From Tigriopus japonicus (lineage: Eukaryota; Arthropoda; Copepoda; Harpacticoida; Harpacticidae), in assembly GCA_010645155.1 (NCBI GenBank), contig CM021317.1, forward strand, positions 13,437,645 to 13,501,644: a stretch of DNA of 64,000 nucleotides. The letters run 5' to 3'. Each line of letters opens with the position of its first letter. Positions within the stretch are counted from its first letter, which is position 1. Below the pieces are notes generated by a model. It had not been told where the DNA came from, searched no databases, and saw only the letters and a program-made list of their open reading frames with translations. Shown piece after piece: positions 1 to 10,511 of the stretch. A program made the position numbers and the translations under genes.

Positions 1-484
1 GTATTGAAAATTGGTTATTCTTGACAGTCTTTATTTTTACCCTAGATTTAATCAAAATGTTATTAGCCAAGATTGGGTTGAAGATTCAACCCAGAGTTTC
101 CCGAATTTTCTTTTGGTTGGAGCTGTGCTTTTCTTCTCTAGATTCAAATCCGTTAATGTAATTTTCAAGGCCAAATCGACCAAATATTTCTTTCTCACGC
201 AGAATACTTTTCCAATTTAGTTGTTGACTATTCATCTCAAAAATTGGCTTAATAATTTAAAAAAAGAGAGATTTTGAAAATATTGTTTTGGGAAGGTCAG
301 ATTGTTTGCCGATATTTCAAAAGATATGCGGAAATCATGATGATTCTTGATATAATTCAAAGAAACAGGGAATTTTCCTTTAGTTTTGGAAGAAAAAGCC
401 CAAATATTTAAAAAGTGCTCAATACGGTAAAATATTTAGATTATACATTTTTATATTTAATTAAATATTTTCGGCCGCTCTAGT
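1..484. other. AT-rich stretch, no gene seen
   Basis: AT-rich sequence with only a 69-codon chance frame (11-220) that has no recognisable domain, splice context or poly(A) signal. I see no structure here. Confidence 0.5.
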
Positions 485-835
485 AATAAAGTAGTTGGAA
501 ATAATATTTTGCTTTGAAAGTCATCTGAAATTTGAGGAAAAGATACTACTGCTGCTTTTTCTCAACAAACAGCAATATTAAAAAGGAACAACGACTTTTT
601 AAATGCTGTTGAACATATCATATTAACATTTATTGTGCTTGTTATTGTCTTGGAAACATGAATTTCATGTCATGAATCTATTGTTTTGCATAGACATATT
701 GTTTTTTTAGATTTGTATTTTCACGATAATTCAAAAACTCCTATCATGGTTGTATTGAAATACCTAAACACAATGAGGAATACTTGTTATATAGGTCATA
801 TGTATTTTTATCACCCCAAAAAACAAGCAGAGTGA
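485..835 (+). repeat. Dispersed repeat R1, copy 1
   Basis: About 350 bp that reappear in the same orientation at 25525-25885. Shared stretches include AGTTGGAAAT, AAAGTCATCTGAA, GTTGAACATATCATATTAAC, GGAAACATGAATTTCATG and AACACAATGAGGAAT, in the same order with small indels. No open frame of note. In both places R1 lies close to repeat R2, so the two may be parts of one older transposon. Confidence 0.75.
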
Positions 836-859
836 CCTAAGGTGGAGAATGTTTTTTCT

Positions 860-1695
860 GTGGAGCCCACAGAGTTGGCAGAGAGGAGCTGCTGGGGCAG
901 ACAGGCCTATCATTTTGTTGGACAATTTTCAGGCCCCAGCTGACCTTTGGCTGTGACGTTTTCCAAGGAGTTGTGCCCAAACAAGTTGGTTTCGTTTGTA
1001 GGTTTGAAGTAAGGGTGGGCGGGAAGCCGGTGTCGTTGCCAAGGTGTTGACACCAACTTTGTGGGCTTTCGGTGTCGGCATCAATACCAGGTCTCTGGTG
1101 CCGACATTTTAAGGCTTAAAGATTTTTTTAAAAACTTACTGCCCGCCCAAAAACTTGATTCCAATTTTGATTGTAAATGTGAAGGACTAAACAAAATCCA
1201 ATATCATAATTTTTGGTTCCATCATAAACATAAACGCAATGCAAGAAAATCACACACCCAGCTGGGGTATTGTAAAATGTAAGCTTATTTTCCCTCTCTC
1301 CAATTTATGTTGCACTAACATGGACTTAAATGTCTTTAGAATGCGTAGGTCTGTCAAAACTGGTGCTCCATATTACAATCCAAAAGGGCACATTTTGTTA
1401 GACTTCATTTTAAGGAACACGCTATTTGTGTCAGTGTTGACACCACGACCTTGATTGGCAACTTCAACACAGGTACCGGTGTTGGCGTGGGTGTCAACCT
1501 TGCGGTGTCGGAGTCGAGGGCAAAATTGCCGCTGTCGCCCATCCCTAGGTTGAAGTCAGGGTCACTTGTTTGTTTGGGGACACCTTAAGTAATAATCTTC
1601 GGAAGTATCAAGTTTTCACCTGCAACCTTGGCTCTTCAACAGCTGTAACTCATGCAACAAAAATTTCCGTAAATCCGCCCTGTGGTGGAGCCAAA
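860..1695 (+). repeat. Dispersed repeat R2, copy 1 (inverted copy at 27160-27895)
   Basis: The outer sequence (about 860-1009 and 1548-1695) matches the reverse complement of 27752-27895 and 27160-27306 almost base for base. Examples are the runs around GACAGGCCTATCATTTTG and AACCTTGGCTCTTCAACAGC. A hAT MITE sits inside both copies at the same site. R2 was therefore copied after the MITE inserted, or both copies come from an interrupted parent. In the inverted copy the end next to the MITE contains a short coding-like frame ending in LLKSQGCR-stop. Confidence 0.8.
1010..1547 (+). mobile_element. hAT-type MITE (family A), copy 1
   Basis: 538 bp starting TAAGGGTGGGC and ending GCCCATCCCTA, which are inverted repeats. 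It is flanked by 8-bp target duplications GTTTGAAG (1002-1009) and GGTTGAAG (1548-1555), 7 of 8 identical. TAG-type ends plus an 8-bp TSD are the hAT signature. Subterminal regions are rich in GGTGTCG/CGACACC. There is no transposase, so it is non-autonomous. Relatives are at 27307-27751 and in the ends of 10155-13151. Confidence 0.85.
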
Positions 1696-1796
1696 ATCCC
1701 ATACGTACGCTTTGTAGCGTAGGGTCAGCTGATGATTCATGAACGTTGTCGTCAGTGTCGTCAGCTGACTTTCCTCCTTGAAACGTTTCGAATTTC

Positions 1797-2318
1797 TGCT
1801 CCCTTGACACCCTCTCAACTAGGAGGATTGTCCAGGACTTTGTTACAACCTACAAGATAAAACATCACCTATCAGAAGCACTACCAAACCTGAGAGAGAG
1901 GCTTTGTGAACCAGCAGGAATCCACGACACCAGAGGGGGTAGACAGGAACGCCTCCACCACATCATAGCTAAGAAAAACCCAAAGCTCTTCTCCTTCTCC
2001 TATCGCGCAGTGCGTTACTGGAACCAGGTCCCCCTGGGCACTTGGAAGGAGGAGAGTATTCGAGTGTTCAAACAAATGGTGCTTGAATTGGTCAGGTCTG
2101 GTCCCTTTACAACAGACATCCTGAAGTGAACAAACATTGGTTGGTTGGTTGTGTGTGGATGTTTGTCATTTTTCTGGCTCTTTTTTTTTCTTCTCATCAT
2201 TCTTTAGTGCTAATCCTCCAGCCAAAACTCAATGCGCCTTTGATGCGCTGAGTGGCTAGACCTTTCTTCTTTGCTTTTTTTTCGTCTAATTGCAAATAAA
2301 GGTCCTCATATCATATCA
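1797..2318 (+). pseudogene. LINE (CR1/jockey-like) 3' end fragment
   Basis: A plus-strand frame from about 1797 to the TGA at 2127-2129 encodes a typical C-terminal tail of a CR1/jockey-type non-LTR retrotransposon. It has an L-x-TRR-x3-DFxxxYK block, then RGGRQERL, then FSFSYRAVRYWNQVP and a final FKQMVLEL. A short 3' UTR follows, with AATAAA (2294-2299) and a CATAT-type tail ending near 2318. The RT core is absent, as expected for a 5'-truncated copy. It differs in sequence from the LINE at 3366-4853, so at least two LINE families are present. Confidence 0.8.
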
Positions 2319-3365
2319 AAAACTCTTGCCCCGCAAGACCAACCTTGATATATTGCATGTTACCAAATTTTGTGAGAATCAAAGAGAAAATTAAGTATAT
2401 TTTTACATCAAGCATTGTTAAATTCAAAACAAAATGCAATTTCCAAGCCCTTACTCTCTCACTCAAATTATCCATTGACATGGTGCCTCCTGCAATGGTT
2501 AAATAGTCTTCCAACCCAGCTGAATGTCATGTATATTAGAATAATTTCTCTCAAATTCGTGTGTTTCAATACCCTCTAAAATTCAAATTAACTATGTCCA
2601 TATTAAATGAAAAGCTCTTGATAAAAAAAATAACACTAATGATGATGATACAATGATGAACAACATGCTTGCATTCAGCTTCAATAGTATTTAACAATGC
2701 TTCTTCAAGCAAATCTATGTATTCGTTGGTTAAATATGACTTCCATAAGCTTACTGAAGATTTCTTTTGAACTGGATTACAAGGTCACAAAGGGTCACAA
2801 ATGTAAAAATCGGATTGGCCAATTTTATAACAGCTGTGTCACTAATACCCAAAACGATTTTATGAAATTATGGGGATAAATTATCCTATAATTTCAATGC
2901 ATTTTTTCTCCCTTTGGCAATTTTCATTTTTTTTATTTTTCTTCCCAAGTTGCTTGCAAGATCATGTTCCTTAACTTGAAATTGCTAAGGTCTACAATGA
3001 AGTTGCTTACTTTCAACTCAGATGTGAAAAAATGGTGAACTATATCTGAAAACTCACCTTTTGAAACTTGTCTCAAAAATATCAAAAAAATGATCTTCCA
3101 GCTTCAAAAGTACTACAGTAATTATAGTTTTTTTTTTGTAAAAAGAGGTCAGTCCAGTTCTTGCTTTTGTGGCCCCCATATATTGTGTTTTAACTGAAAA
3201 ATGAAATTTACTTCTGTGACCATAATGATGATAAATGACATCGTAATAAACTATTCCCTAAAATATGAAATTCAACCAAGTCAATACCAAGCTCAATTTT
3301 ATTCCGTTTTCATCTTAGTGGCTGCACAACAGTTTATACAACTTTATAACCGCCACCACCACAAC
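2319..3365. other. AT-rich stretch, no gene seen
   Basis: No convincing coding frame or repeat. Short TGATGATGATAC runs occur near 2640. The first part of the frame opening at 3201 (to about 3365) is not RT-like and probably lies outside the LINE. Confidence 0.45.
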
Positions 3366-4853
3366 CATTGTATCGAGGCCATCAAGAGCTTAAAGCTCTC
3401 GAGTTCTCCTGGACCTGATGATGTGACATCTCAGTTTCTGATGAAATGTTCACAGATTCTTGCCCCTGTTTTCTCCTTTTTGATGCGTCGCATCTTAGAT
3501 CAGGGCAAGTTTCCCTCTTCTGTAAAAGTAGCTCATGTCGTTCCAATCTTTAAGGGCGGAGATAAATCACTCCCTAGTAATTACAGGCCCACTTCTCTGA
3601 CTTCCAGTATTGCAAAGGTCTTTGAGAAGATCATAAAGTCCAAGCTTGTTGAGTATTTGGAAGCCCATGATATCATTCCCCCAGGGCAGCATGGGTTTTG
3701 AGCCCATTTCAGTTCAGTCACCCAATTGGTTGACCATATTGAGCAGATTATTGAGGGGCTTGAAAGTCACGAGTCAGTTGATGTAGTCTATCTTGACTTT
3801 GCCAAGGCCTTTGATAAGGTCTTTTGCTCGATCAACTCAAAGAGTAAGGGATCCAGGGTAAGGGCCTGAATTGGATTGGTAGTTTCATGAGTGAAAGGAA
3901 GCAAATAGCCAAGGTTGAAGGATCATTTAGTGGCATGTATGATGTCAAGTCAGGTGTTCCACATGGTTCAAATCTTAGGTCCGCTCTTGTTTATTCTCTT
4001 TATTGCTCCTCTCCAGAAGTTTATAACAAAAGCCAGTATTTCTTCATATGCTGATGACACAAAATTAGTTTGTGGAAGGAACGGTCAGGACTCAAAATGT
4101 TTAGTTGAGGACTTGGAGAAAATCTACTCTTGGGTTGGCGAGAGTAATATGGCACTGAACGGGATGAAATTCCGCACAATGACGTATGGGGCGTCAAAAT
4201 TAGATATTCCGCTCAAAGACAATGGAGGTTGTGATATTGAGCAGGTATCATCCATGAGGGATTTGGGAGTTGTCATCCAAGATGATGGAAAGTTTGATGA
4301 GCATATCCAGTTGAAAGTGGGGAAGGCATTTCAAACATGTGGCTGGATCTATCGCACTTTCAAGTCCAGAGATAGTATTACAATGCTAACTCTGTACAAG
4401 TCGATTGTTCAGCCGCATCTTGAATATGCACCACCCATTTGGGCTTCAATCAGTTCAGGAGGTTTGCAAAAGGTCGAGCAGGTCCAAAGATGTTTTACTA
4501 GGAACATCACAGGAATGAGAGAGCTCTCGTATTGGGAGAGGCTCAAGAAGTTAGGGCTATAGAGTACTCAGAGAAGGTATGAAAGGTATCTGATACTGGA
4601 TGTTTTCAAGAGCATTCATGGGCTCTGTCCTAACCCAGGCTTTGAGATCAGTTGTAGCGATCGTAGAGGTTTTACGCGCGTTCTGAGAGCACCTCCAAAT
4701 CCAAGGGAATCGAGGCTAGCTCGAACAATGAAGTCCTCCTCTCTGCTTTATCGGGATCCTTCATTGTTCAATTTGTTACCTATCAGCCTTCGTCGGGAAT
4801 ATGTAAGAGCTGATCCTCTAACAGCATTAAGGCAGGATTGGAAAACTTTTTAA
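3366..4853 (+). pseudogene. Decayed LINE reverse transcriptase (jockey/CR1-like clade)
   Basis: Non-LTR retrotransposon RT in pieces. Visible in order are the SSSPGPDDVTSQFL block (about 3400), VPIFKGGDKSLPSNYRP, a QHGF block ending in an in-frame TGA (3699-3701), VVYLDFAKAFDKV, a frameshifted stretch (about 3815-3960), LGPLLFILFI, the catalytic SYADDTKLV box (about 4045), DLGVVIQDD, the thumb region, a TAG at 4560-4562, and a C-terminal tail closing at TAA 4851-4853. Two stops and at least one frameshift make it inactive. There is no endonuclease domain upstream, so it is 5' truncated. Pieces of the same family lie at 18185-18765 (minus) and 28022-28215 (plus). Confidence 0.9.
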
Positions 4854-5285
4854 AAACTATTCAAGGGTTGTACAGATCTGCCAACAGTAATTCATTGGTA
4901 GATCAAATTTAAAATAAACGGTAATTTTAAAAACGATATTAATCATTCACTCTTAATACAGGCAATCCCATTCCTAAAAAAATAAAAAATAAAAAATTGT
5001 AAGACTTTGCGTTTTGGGATTGAAATGCCGGCACCTGAAACATATTTCTTTACACAATTTCTTTCTTTAACTGAAAAATGATTGGCAATTTTTGAAATAC
5101 AAACGTCAAAGAGAAATTTAAACCTATAAAGCAAGCAATTTACTAACATGGTGCTCAAAAAATCCTTCTCTTCCTTACTTGCAATATATTTTTCATGCAA
5201 TTAAGAAAAATATAAAGGATATTTAATGATGGCACCTTACAGAGTTTATTACTAGCTTTAAGTTGCACAAACTATGTCAAAAAAG
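4854..5285. other. Intergenic, nothing recognised
   Basis: AT-rich. The short minus frames seen here carry no family signature. Confidence 0.4.
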
Positions 5286-6140
5286 CTACTTCTTGCGCAT
5301 ACAATTCTTTGAAAGGTGGCCCATAGATCCACACGAATAACATTTCTGGGCAAGTGGTGGACTTGTAATTTTGGATTGAAATGAAGGCTGCACATTCTGC
5401 GCCCAAAATCGACTCCAAAACCCCTGTCCCATTCAGGTATTCCGAGAGTAATCAACATGACGAGGCATGGACCCGGGGGTGGGTTGTGCTCCCACAATAG
5501 CTCGTTCTACTTTAGCTTTTTTCAGTTCCTTGGCCAACAGTTCAGATAGAGCAACATAGCGAAGATCTTTTGGTGCTTTTCCTTCCATAGCCTCTACCAT
5601 TTCTGGCCAATGATTCTCAAGCAGATCCGCCATTGCCAATTCATGCCGCGTGGCGTCCACGGCAATTTGAAGGGCATGTTTGTGATGCTTCAGGATCAAA
5701 TTGGCCTCCAAAACCAACTCTGCTAACCTTTCACCTGGTGGTTTGGAAATCTTATCACATACATCGAGAAAAGCGTGTAAAAGTCTTTGGGATTCCTGCA
5801 ATTGATATCCAGGGAGCAAGTCAGAACGGGCCCAGCGGTTTGAGGGAGGCTTTTGTTTTTAAAGTCTCTCAATTTCTTTGGCCAAATGACGCGCCTCATG
5901 CCTTAAATTTGTAACAAAATGAAATGGCCAATCACAGTTCGGGCAATGTAAGAAAAGCATGGAACAGTTGCTTCTTGAACATTGGCGGTTTCCCCTAATG
6001 AACGCCCCTTATTAATCTGATGGATTCAGCCATCAGATGAATGGCCCTTGCAATCTTCAAAAATATGTGTTTCATGGGAACTGCGAGCTGTTGCCGCATA
6101 AAATCCACTAGTTGGCGCATTTTATGACCGTACTCTGTTA
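5286..6140 (-). pseudogene. Gag-like retroelement ORF with CCHC zinc knuckle
   Basis: Minus-strand coding remnant. Its 3' part encodes a retroviral-type zinc knuckle, C-YS-C-GSMG-H-LSKN-C (CX2CX4HX4C, 5301-5342), ending KK-stop at 5286-5288. Upstream are about 130 codons rich in helical, charged residues (5433-5819). Further upstream is a Cys-rich block with CSRSNC and HCPNC (5934-5982) followed by a helical segment with H-EARHLAKEIERL. In-frame stops at 5433-5435 and near 5857, plus a shift upstream of about 5985, break it. The family is a Gag/ORF1 nucleic-acid-binding protein of some retroelement; which class I cannot tell. The maT-like transposon at 6153 ends it abruptly. The frame at 7640-7946 may be its other half. 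The order of modules is seen; the function is inferred. Confidence 0.6.
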
Positions 6141-6189
6141 TTATAGTGCTATAATAAGGAAAACATCAAAATGACATTTGTACAGTATT

Positions 6190-6360
6190 ACATGAGCTTT
6201 CAGGAAATGTTAATCGCATACACCAAGACCCTCTGGTTGATGAGGTAGATCTTGCCGAAGCCAGTCTTGTTTTTGATGGTGTTCAACATGTTCAAGATGT
6301 AGATCTCGGCCAAGAAGTACTCGATATCAGACTTCTTTTGATATATTCTAAAGAACACCT
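6190..6360 (-). other. Unrecognised GC3-rich open frame inside the maT 5' region
   Basis: Between the left TIR and the transposase there is a minus-strand frame of about 50 codons. It opens after a TAA near 6363 and ends at a TGA near 6201. Its codons end mostly in G or C, unlike the surrounding AT-rich DNA. Readable parts include SDIEYFLAEIY, NMLNTIKNKTGFGKIY and INQRVLVYAI. A CTTTAG just before the frame could be a splice acceptor. I do not recognise the family. It may be a captured host exon. The opposite strand is also open, so coding is only likely. Confidence 0.35.
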
Positions 6361-6568
6361 TTGGTTATCTATTGCCCCAAGTATTACTCTTTTATCCCCA
6401 TGTCCGTGGTCACTAGGTACAAGAAGGGAAGAATTTCAGAAATTTCCGATCCGTTAACTTAATTTAAAGAAATCAGCAGCCCTTTTTTTGATTGGATCGT
6501 GTAGACCAATCAAAAAGCAGTATTTTCTTGTTTTAAAGTTTTGTTGTCTTTCGTCGCGGTCAAAAGTT

Positions 6569-7570
6569 ATGGAAGCCAAAAGACAGAGAGTTGCGGCCCT
6601 TTTGGGCGCTGATGTGCCCATCCCCACCATCACCGACAAGGAGAACTGCTCCCGCGCCTTCGTGTACAAGGTCAAGGCCATGATGAAGAACGGCACCGGG
6701 TTCAAGAGGAAGAAGGGAAGTGGCGGCCACATTAAAAAGCTCACCGATGCAAAGATCGCCGACATCCAGGCCAAGATTGACGAGAACCCGGAGATCTCCA
6801 TGGCCAACCTGGGCATGGAGGAGTCAAAGACAACCGCCCACAACGCCATCAAGAGCCTGTGCCTCACCAACTATGTCCGGAGACACCGCCAGCTCATTAC
6901 CACTGCCAGCAAGGTCAAGAGGGTGGAGAAGGGGAAGAAGCTTCTGTCCTGGATGAAGAAGAATCCTCGCATGGTCCGCGTCTTCAGCGACGAAAAGTTT
7001 TGGACAGTTGACCAGGCCAGGAACGCCCAAAACGACCGCTACCTGGCCAAGAGTCCAAAGGACGTCCCCCCCATCAATCGGACCAAGCATCCAGCTGGAG
7101 CCATGATGTTGGGCGTCGTGGCCAGCGACGGGAAGGCCATGCCCCCGTACTGGTTCCCCGCGGGCCTCAAGGTGAACACCAACGTCTACTTGAAGGTCAT
7201 GAGGACCGTCGTGAAGCCGTGGCTGGACGCCACTTACCCCGACGGCAACTATGTTTGGCAACAGGACTCCGCCCCTGCCCACAAGTCCAACAAGACGCAA
7301 AACTGGTGCAAGGTCAACCTGGCGTCCTTCTGGCCCTGGTCAATGTGGCCGCCCTCCTCCCCAGACTGCTCTCCGTTGGACTATGGCATCTAGGGCAATG
7401 TGGAGAGAAAGGCGTGTCGCACGCCCCACCCAAGTGTCGACGCCCTCAAGTCCTTCGTCAACGACGTGTGGGCCGACGTGTCCGAGGACTTCGTCGCCAA
7501 GGTCTGCTCCAGCTTCAGGCCCAGAATCACGGCCATGATCGAGGCCGGCGGCGACCATTTTGAAATTTAA
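6569..7570 (+). CDS. maT-like (DD37D) mariner-superfamily transposase, one internal stop
   Basis: A 334-codon frame, normal for Tc1/mariner transposases. It has an N-terminal helix-turn-helix region (residues about 1-110) and a DDE/D catalytic domain. The acidic triad is visible: D141 in FSDEKFW, D233 in QQDSAPAH and D271 in SPDCSPLDY. The 37-residue spacing between the last two defines the DD37D (maT) group. One TAG (7391-7393, codon 275) replaces the residue usually Trp in the WG-x-VE block. The frame then stays open to TAA at 7568-7570, so this copy is probably inactive by a single stop. The start ATG at 6569 is the first in frame after stop-rich sequence. Codon use is GC-rich compared with the flanks, which suggests recent arrival. 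It acts in the nucleus on its own TIRs. Confidence 0.85.
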
Positions 7571-7639
7571 TGCTGTGAAATATCCTGTACAAATGTCATT
7601 AAAAGTGTTTTGTCGTACTCCTTATTGTTCTGGCTGCAG

Positions 7640-7946
7640 TCGCACATGTTTGTTCAGTAACTAACTGTCTACGATTTGCTTGAATGCACTGTAGTGCTCT
7701 AGGCTGGTCCACTGACACCACAGAAACAGCCCTATGAACCCTATTGGATTTTGCCATCACAACAGAAAATGCCCTGCCTAATTCGATGGGTTCCCGAGTT
7801 TGTCTTCTACAACTGTACAAAACTACGCGCGGATTCACTAACAAAGTAGGAACGGCATCAAATCTCTCAGCGGGTTCAGCCAACATACCAGAAATGGTAT
7901 GGACTGTTTCCCGCGGTAGAAAGTGTGAGTCAGCTGTCATTTGCAA
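7640..7946 (-). pseudogene. Retroelement ORF remnant upstream of the maT insertion
   Basis: About 105 minus-strand codons stay open up to the maT right TIR, with runs such as SGMLAEPAERFDAVPTLL and REPIELGRAFSVVM. No domain is recognised. Its orientation, and its position directly across the maT from the Gag-like remnant at 5286-6140, suggest one ORF cut by the transposon; stops near the junction keep this unproven. A 38-bp piece (7898-7935) recurs inverted at 9075-9112. Confidence 0.4.
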
Positions 7947-7950
7947 TCAC

Positions 7951-8554
7951 CTGAAAAGTTTTTGAAATGCACCTACGCCGAAAGGAAAAGTAGATCCATT
8001 TTGACAATGCAACGCTCTGCATTTCTGAGCGCCGAGAAGTGATGTTCTGAACATAAAACAGTGCTAAAAACATCTACATTCCGTTTTTTTGCACTGGCAT
8101 TCTTGTAATGTTCCTCCTCTAAAGTGACTTAAACAGAATAATGAAATACTTTGGTTTATAAGATAGAACTAATTCTGTCTTTTAACTAATTCTATCTTTT
8201 AACCCTCATTGTCATTGTAATGTTTTTATTTGCTTACCACCATTGTCACATGCCTAGCCCACACACTCTTTTATCTACCTTTTTGGTGTTTGAGTACTTC
8301 TTACAAATACAAAATACAAAATTATATTTAAACGCAAATAATCTATTGGAAAAAACAAAAGACAAAAATGGTCATGCAATGTGGTAGAACCTATCTTAAA
8401 AGGTCTAATTGGGCCAAACTTTTAATTGATCTGATGTTGATCCATTATGTAATCAGAAGTTATTTATTTATAGGGCACATCCCTGATAATGGTTGTTCCA
8501 TGAAGAATTATGAGTTCCTACCTATGTTTTGGAAGCTAATGGGATATTTTGGGA
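7951..8554. other. Intergenic, nothing recognised
   Basis: AT-rich with short homopolymer runs. No gene, hairpin or clear repeat was seen. Confidence 0.4.
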
Positions 8555-8943
8555 ATTGATTGCATAGGAAGATGGTTCAAAATTAAATTTTGACTCAAAA
8601 GAATTCAGTCTAGAAGTATGCAGTCAGATGGAGATTTAATCCCAACCTTCCTCACAATGACCCGAAACAGTACTTCATGTACTTATTGATTGCATAGGAA
8701 GATGGTTCAAAATTAAATTTTGACTCAAAAGAATTCAGTCTAGAAGTATGCAGTCAGATGGCGATTTAATCCCAACCTTCCTCACAATGACCCAAAACAG
8801 TACTTCATGTACTTATTGATTGCATAGGAAGATGGTTCAAAATTAAATTTTGACTCAAAAGAATTCAGTCTAGAAGTATGCAGTCAGATGGAGATTTAAT
8901 CCCAACCTTCCTCACAATGACCCGAAACAGTACTTCATGTACT
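8555..8943. repeat. 130-bp tandem repeat, three copies
   Basis: The unit beginning GATTGCATAGGAAGATGG starts at 8558, 8688 and 8818, an exact 130-bp period. Copies differ at only a few positions (for example GGAGATTT against GGCGATTT, CCCGAAAC against CCCAAAAC), so the triplication is recent. The unit has no long ORF. Confidence 0.95.
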
Positions 8944-9273
8944 GCCTCATGTCTCATCCCTTGGGGCAATGCAACCAACTACTAATTTGTGTGCGATGCA
9001 TCACCCTCCAAGACGTGGGGGAACAGTTCGTTCGAAGTTGACAGCATTTGAAGTTGAGAACTGCATTTTGAGTCAGTGGCAGCTGACTCACACTTTCTAC
9101 CGCGGGAAACAGTCCATACAGAAATGGTCCTGCGGACAGTATAAACGATTTGCTGAAATTGTTCCCTGAGGGAAACAGGTGCTTGCTAACAAATTATATG
9201 TTGCAATCATGTTTGAATTTTGGAACAAACTACGTACAGGAAAAACACACCAAAAAAATAGAAACACAATTGT
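8944..9273 (+). other. Short repeat remnant with a 38-bp inverted partner
   Basis: A 66-codon plus frame (8969-9169) contains 9075-9112, which is the exact reverse complement of 7898-7935 (core CACACTTTCTACCGCGGGAA). The shared segment suggests a second, inverted fragment of the retroelement at 7640-7946. No family signature is visible. Confidence 0.45.
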
Positions 9274-9512
9274 TTAGGTAGATTGGCTGGTGTTGGAATG
9301 AGTTTTTTCAAAAATTGCCTTTAAATTTCTCCCCCGATCCACCAATTCTGCCGACATTGGTTGGTTCCTCTGACCGACCCATCCAGCAATCAGTTGGAGG
9401 GCAAATCTGCTTCTTCTTGTCAAAAGGCTTTTTCTCTTTCTTTTCGGGTACGTCTGAGTCGTCTGAGTCGCCAGCACAGATCTAATAATGACATTGTATG
9501 GTCTGTGGTCGC

Positions 9513-10115
9513 TAGGGCTGACGATTTTCTCGAAAATTTCAATTCTCGAGAATGAGAATTTCTCGAGAATTCGAGAAAAATTCTCGAGAATTCTCGAGAA
9601 TTTGAGAAAAAGTGAAAATAGGGAAAAAGATGTACATTCAAAGCTTCCAAAGAACTTGAAATTGGTTTTTTTGAAGTTCATACCAAAATCAATATGAACA
9701 TGAGTGTGAAAAACAATGATTGGACCTCATGGACAATCATTTCTGAAATTTCATTTGTAATTTCAAATTTTTTTTTCGTATTTTTGCTCAGCTGTAATTT
9801 TCAAAACCGGGTTTTCTTGTACACACTAGATTTTGTTTGGGCTGGTTCACGAGTTATCTTCTTGTTCGAATGTACCATAAAAATGTTTACAGGGTTTCAA
9901 ACATTGCTCATGGCTCTTATTGTTCTTTTGCTTGAAACTTTCGTTTTGAATGAAACAGTTTTGCCATTAATTCCAAAATATAACCTGGAGTAATCTAATA
10001 AAAATTTCTCGAAATTTCTCGAGAATTCGGAAAATTTCTCGAGAATTTTCGATCCTCGATTTTTTCGAGAAATTCTCGAGAATTCTCGAGCGAGAATTCT
10101 CGAGAATCCGCCCTA
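9513..10115. mobile_element. 603-bp non-autonomous hAT element with CTCGAG-rich ends
   Basis: Begins TAGGGCTGACGATT and ends GGATTCTCGAGAATC inverted through GCCCTA. It is flanked by a perfect 8-bp target duplication GTGGTCGC (9505-9512 and 10116-10123). Both ends carry dense TTCTCGAGAA palindromes (9530-9610, 10003-10110), which look like subterminal transposase-binding repeats. The 99-codon internal frame (9694-9993) is hydrophobic and does not resemble a hAT transposase, so the element depends on another copy for movement. Confidence 0.9.
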
Positions 10116-10511
10116 GTGGTCGCCAGTCTTCCGAAGAACTCCCAAGCTGAAGGGTAGAGGTGGGCAAGAAGCCGGTGTCGGTGTCGAGGTGTCGACACCG
10201 ACACCGGCATTTTTGGATTTTGGTGTCAGGTCTCCGGTGTCGACATCTTAAGGTTACGTGAGCTTTATCAAAATTTCCGCAAATCACGCCAAATTAAATT
10301 GTGAGGCTTGCAAAACAAAGATATATCATATCTCCGTGCAGGGTATTGCGAAATGTAATCCTTTTTTTCCGCTCTCTCCAATTTAAGCTGAACTAAGATT
10401 TATTTTGATTTTTGTGAAAAATGTCTACATTTGTATTGTATTGTTTTAATAGGTTTAAGCTTTTGAAGGCTTTTTGAAAATGGGGGTAGTGATCATTGAA
10501 AAGATTATATG

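Larger units (their letters stand above)
6153..7626 (+). mobile_element. Tc1/mariner (maT-like, DD37D) transposon
   Basis: About 1.47 kb bounded by imperfect terminal inverted repeats. The left one begins AATAAGGA (6153-6160) and continues through TGACATTTGTACAG (6172-6185). The right one reads CTGTACAAATGTCA to TCCTTATT (about 7585-7626). TA-like dinucleotides adjoin the left end, but the right target site is degraded. The element holds the transposase frame at 6569-7570. It looks young compared with the other mariner relics in the window. Confidence 0.8.

Noticed and set aside
6824..7558. Long frames opposite and alongside the maT transposase (for example minus 6824-7300)
   Set aside because: Shadows of GC-rich transposase codons; only the plus frame has the DDE/D motifs.
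8555..8943. CRISPR-like array
   Set aside because: Head-to-tail 130-bp units with no unique spacers, in eukaryotic DNA.
9694..9993. 99-codon hydrophobic frame inside the 603-bp hAT
   Set aside because: No hAT transposase motif; AT-rich DNA easily gives Phe/Leu-rich frames, and the TIR-bounded element is too short to be autonomous.
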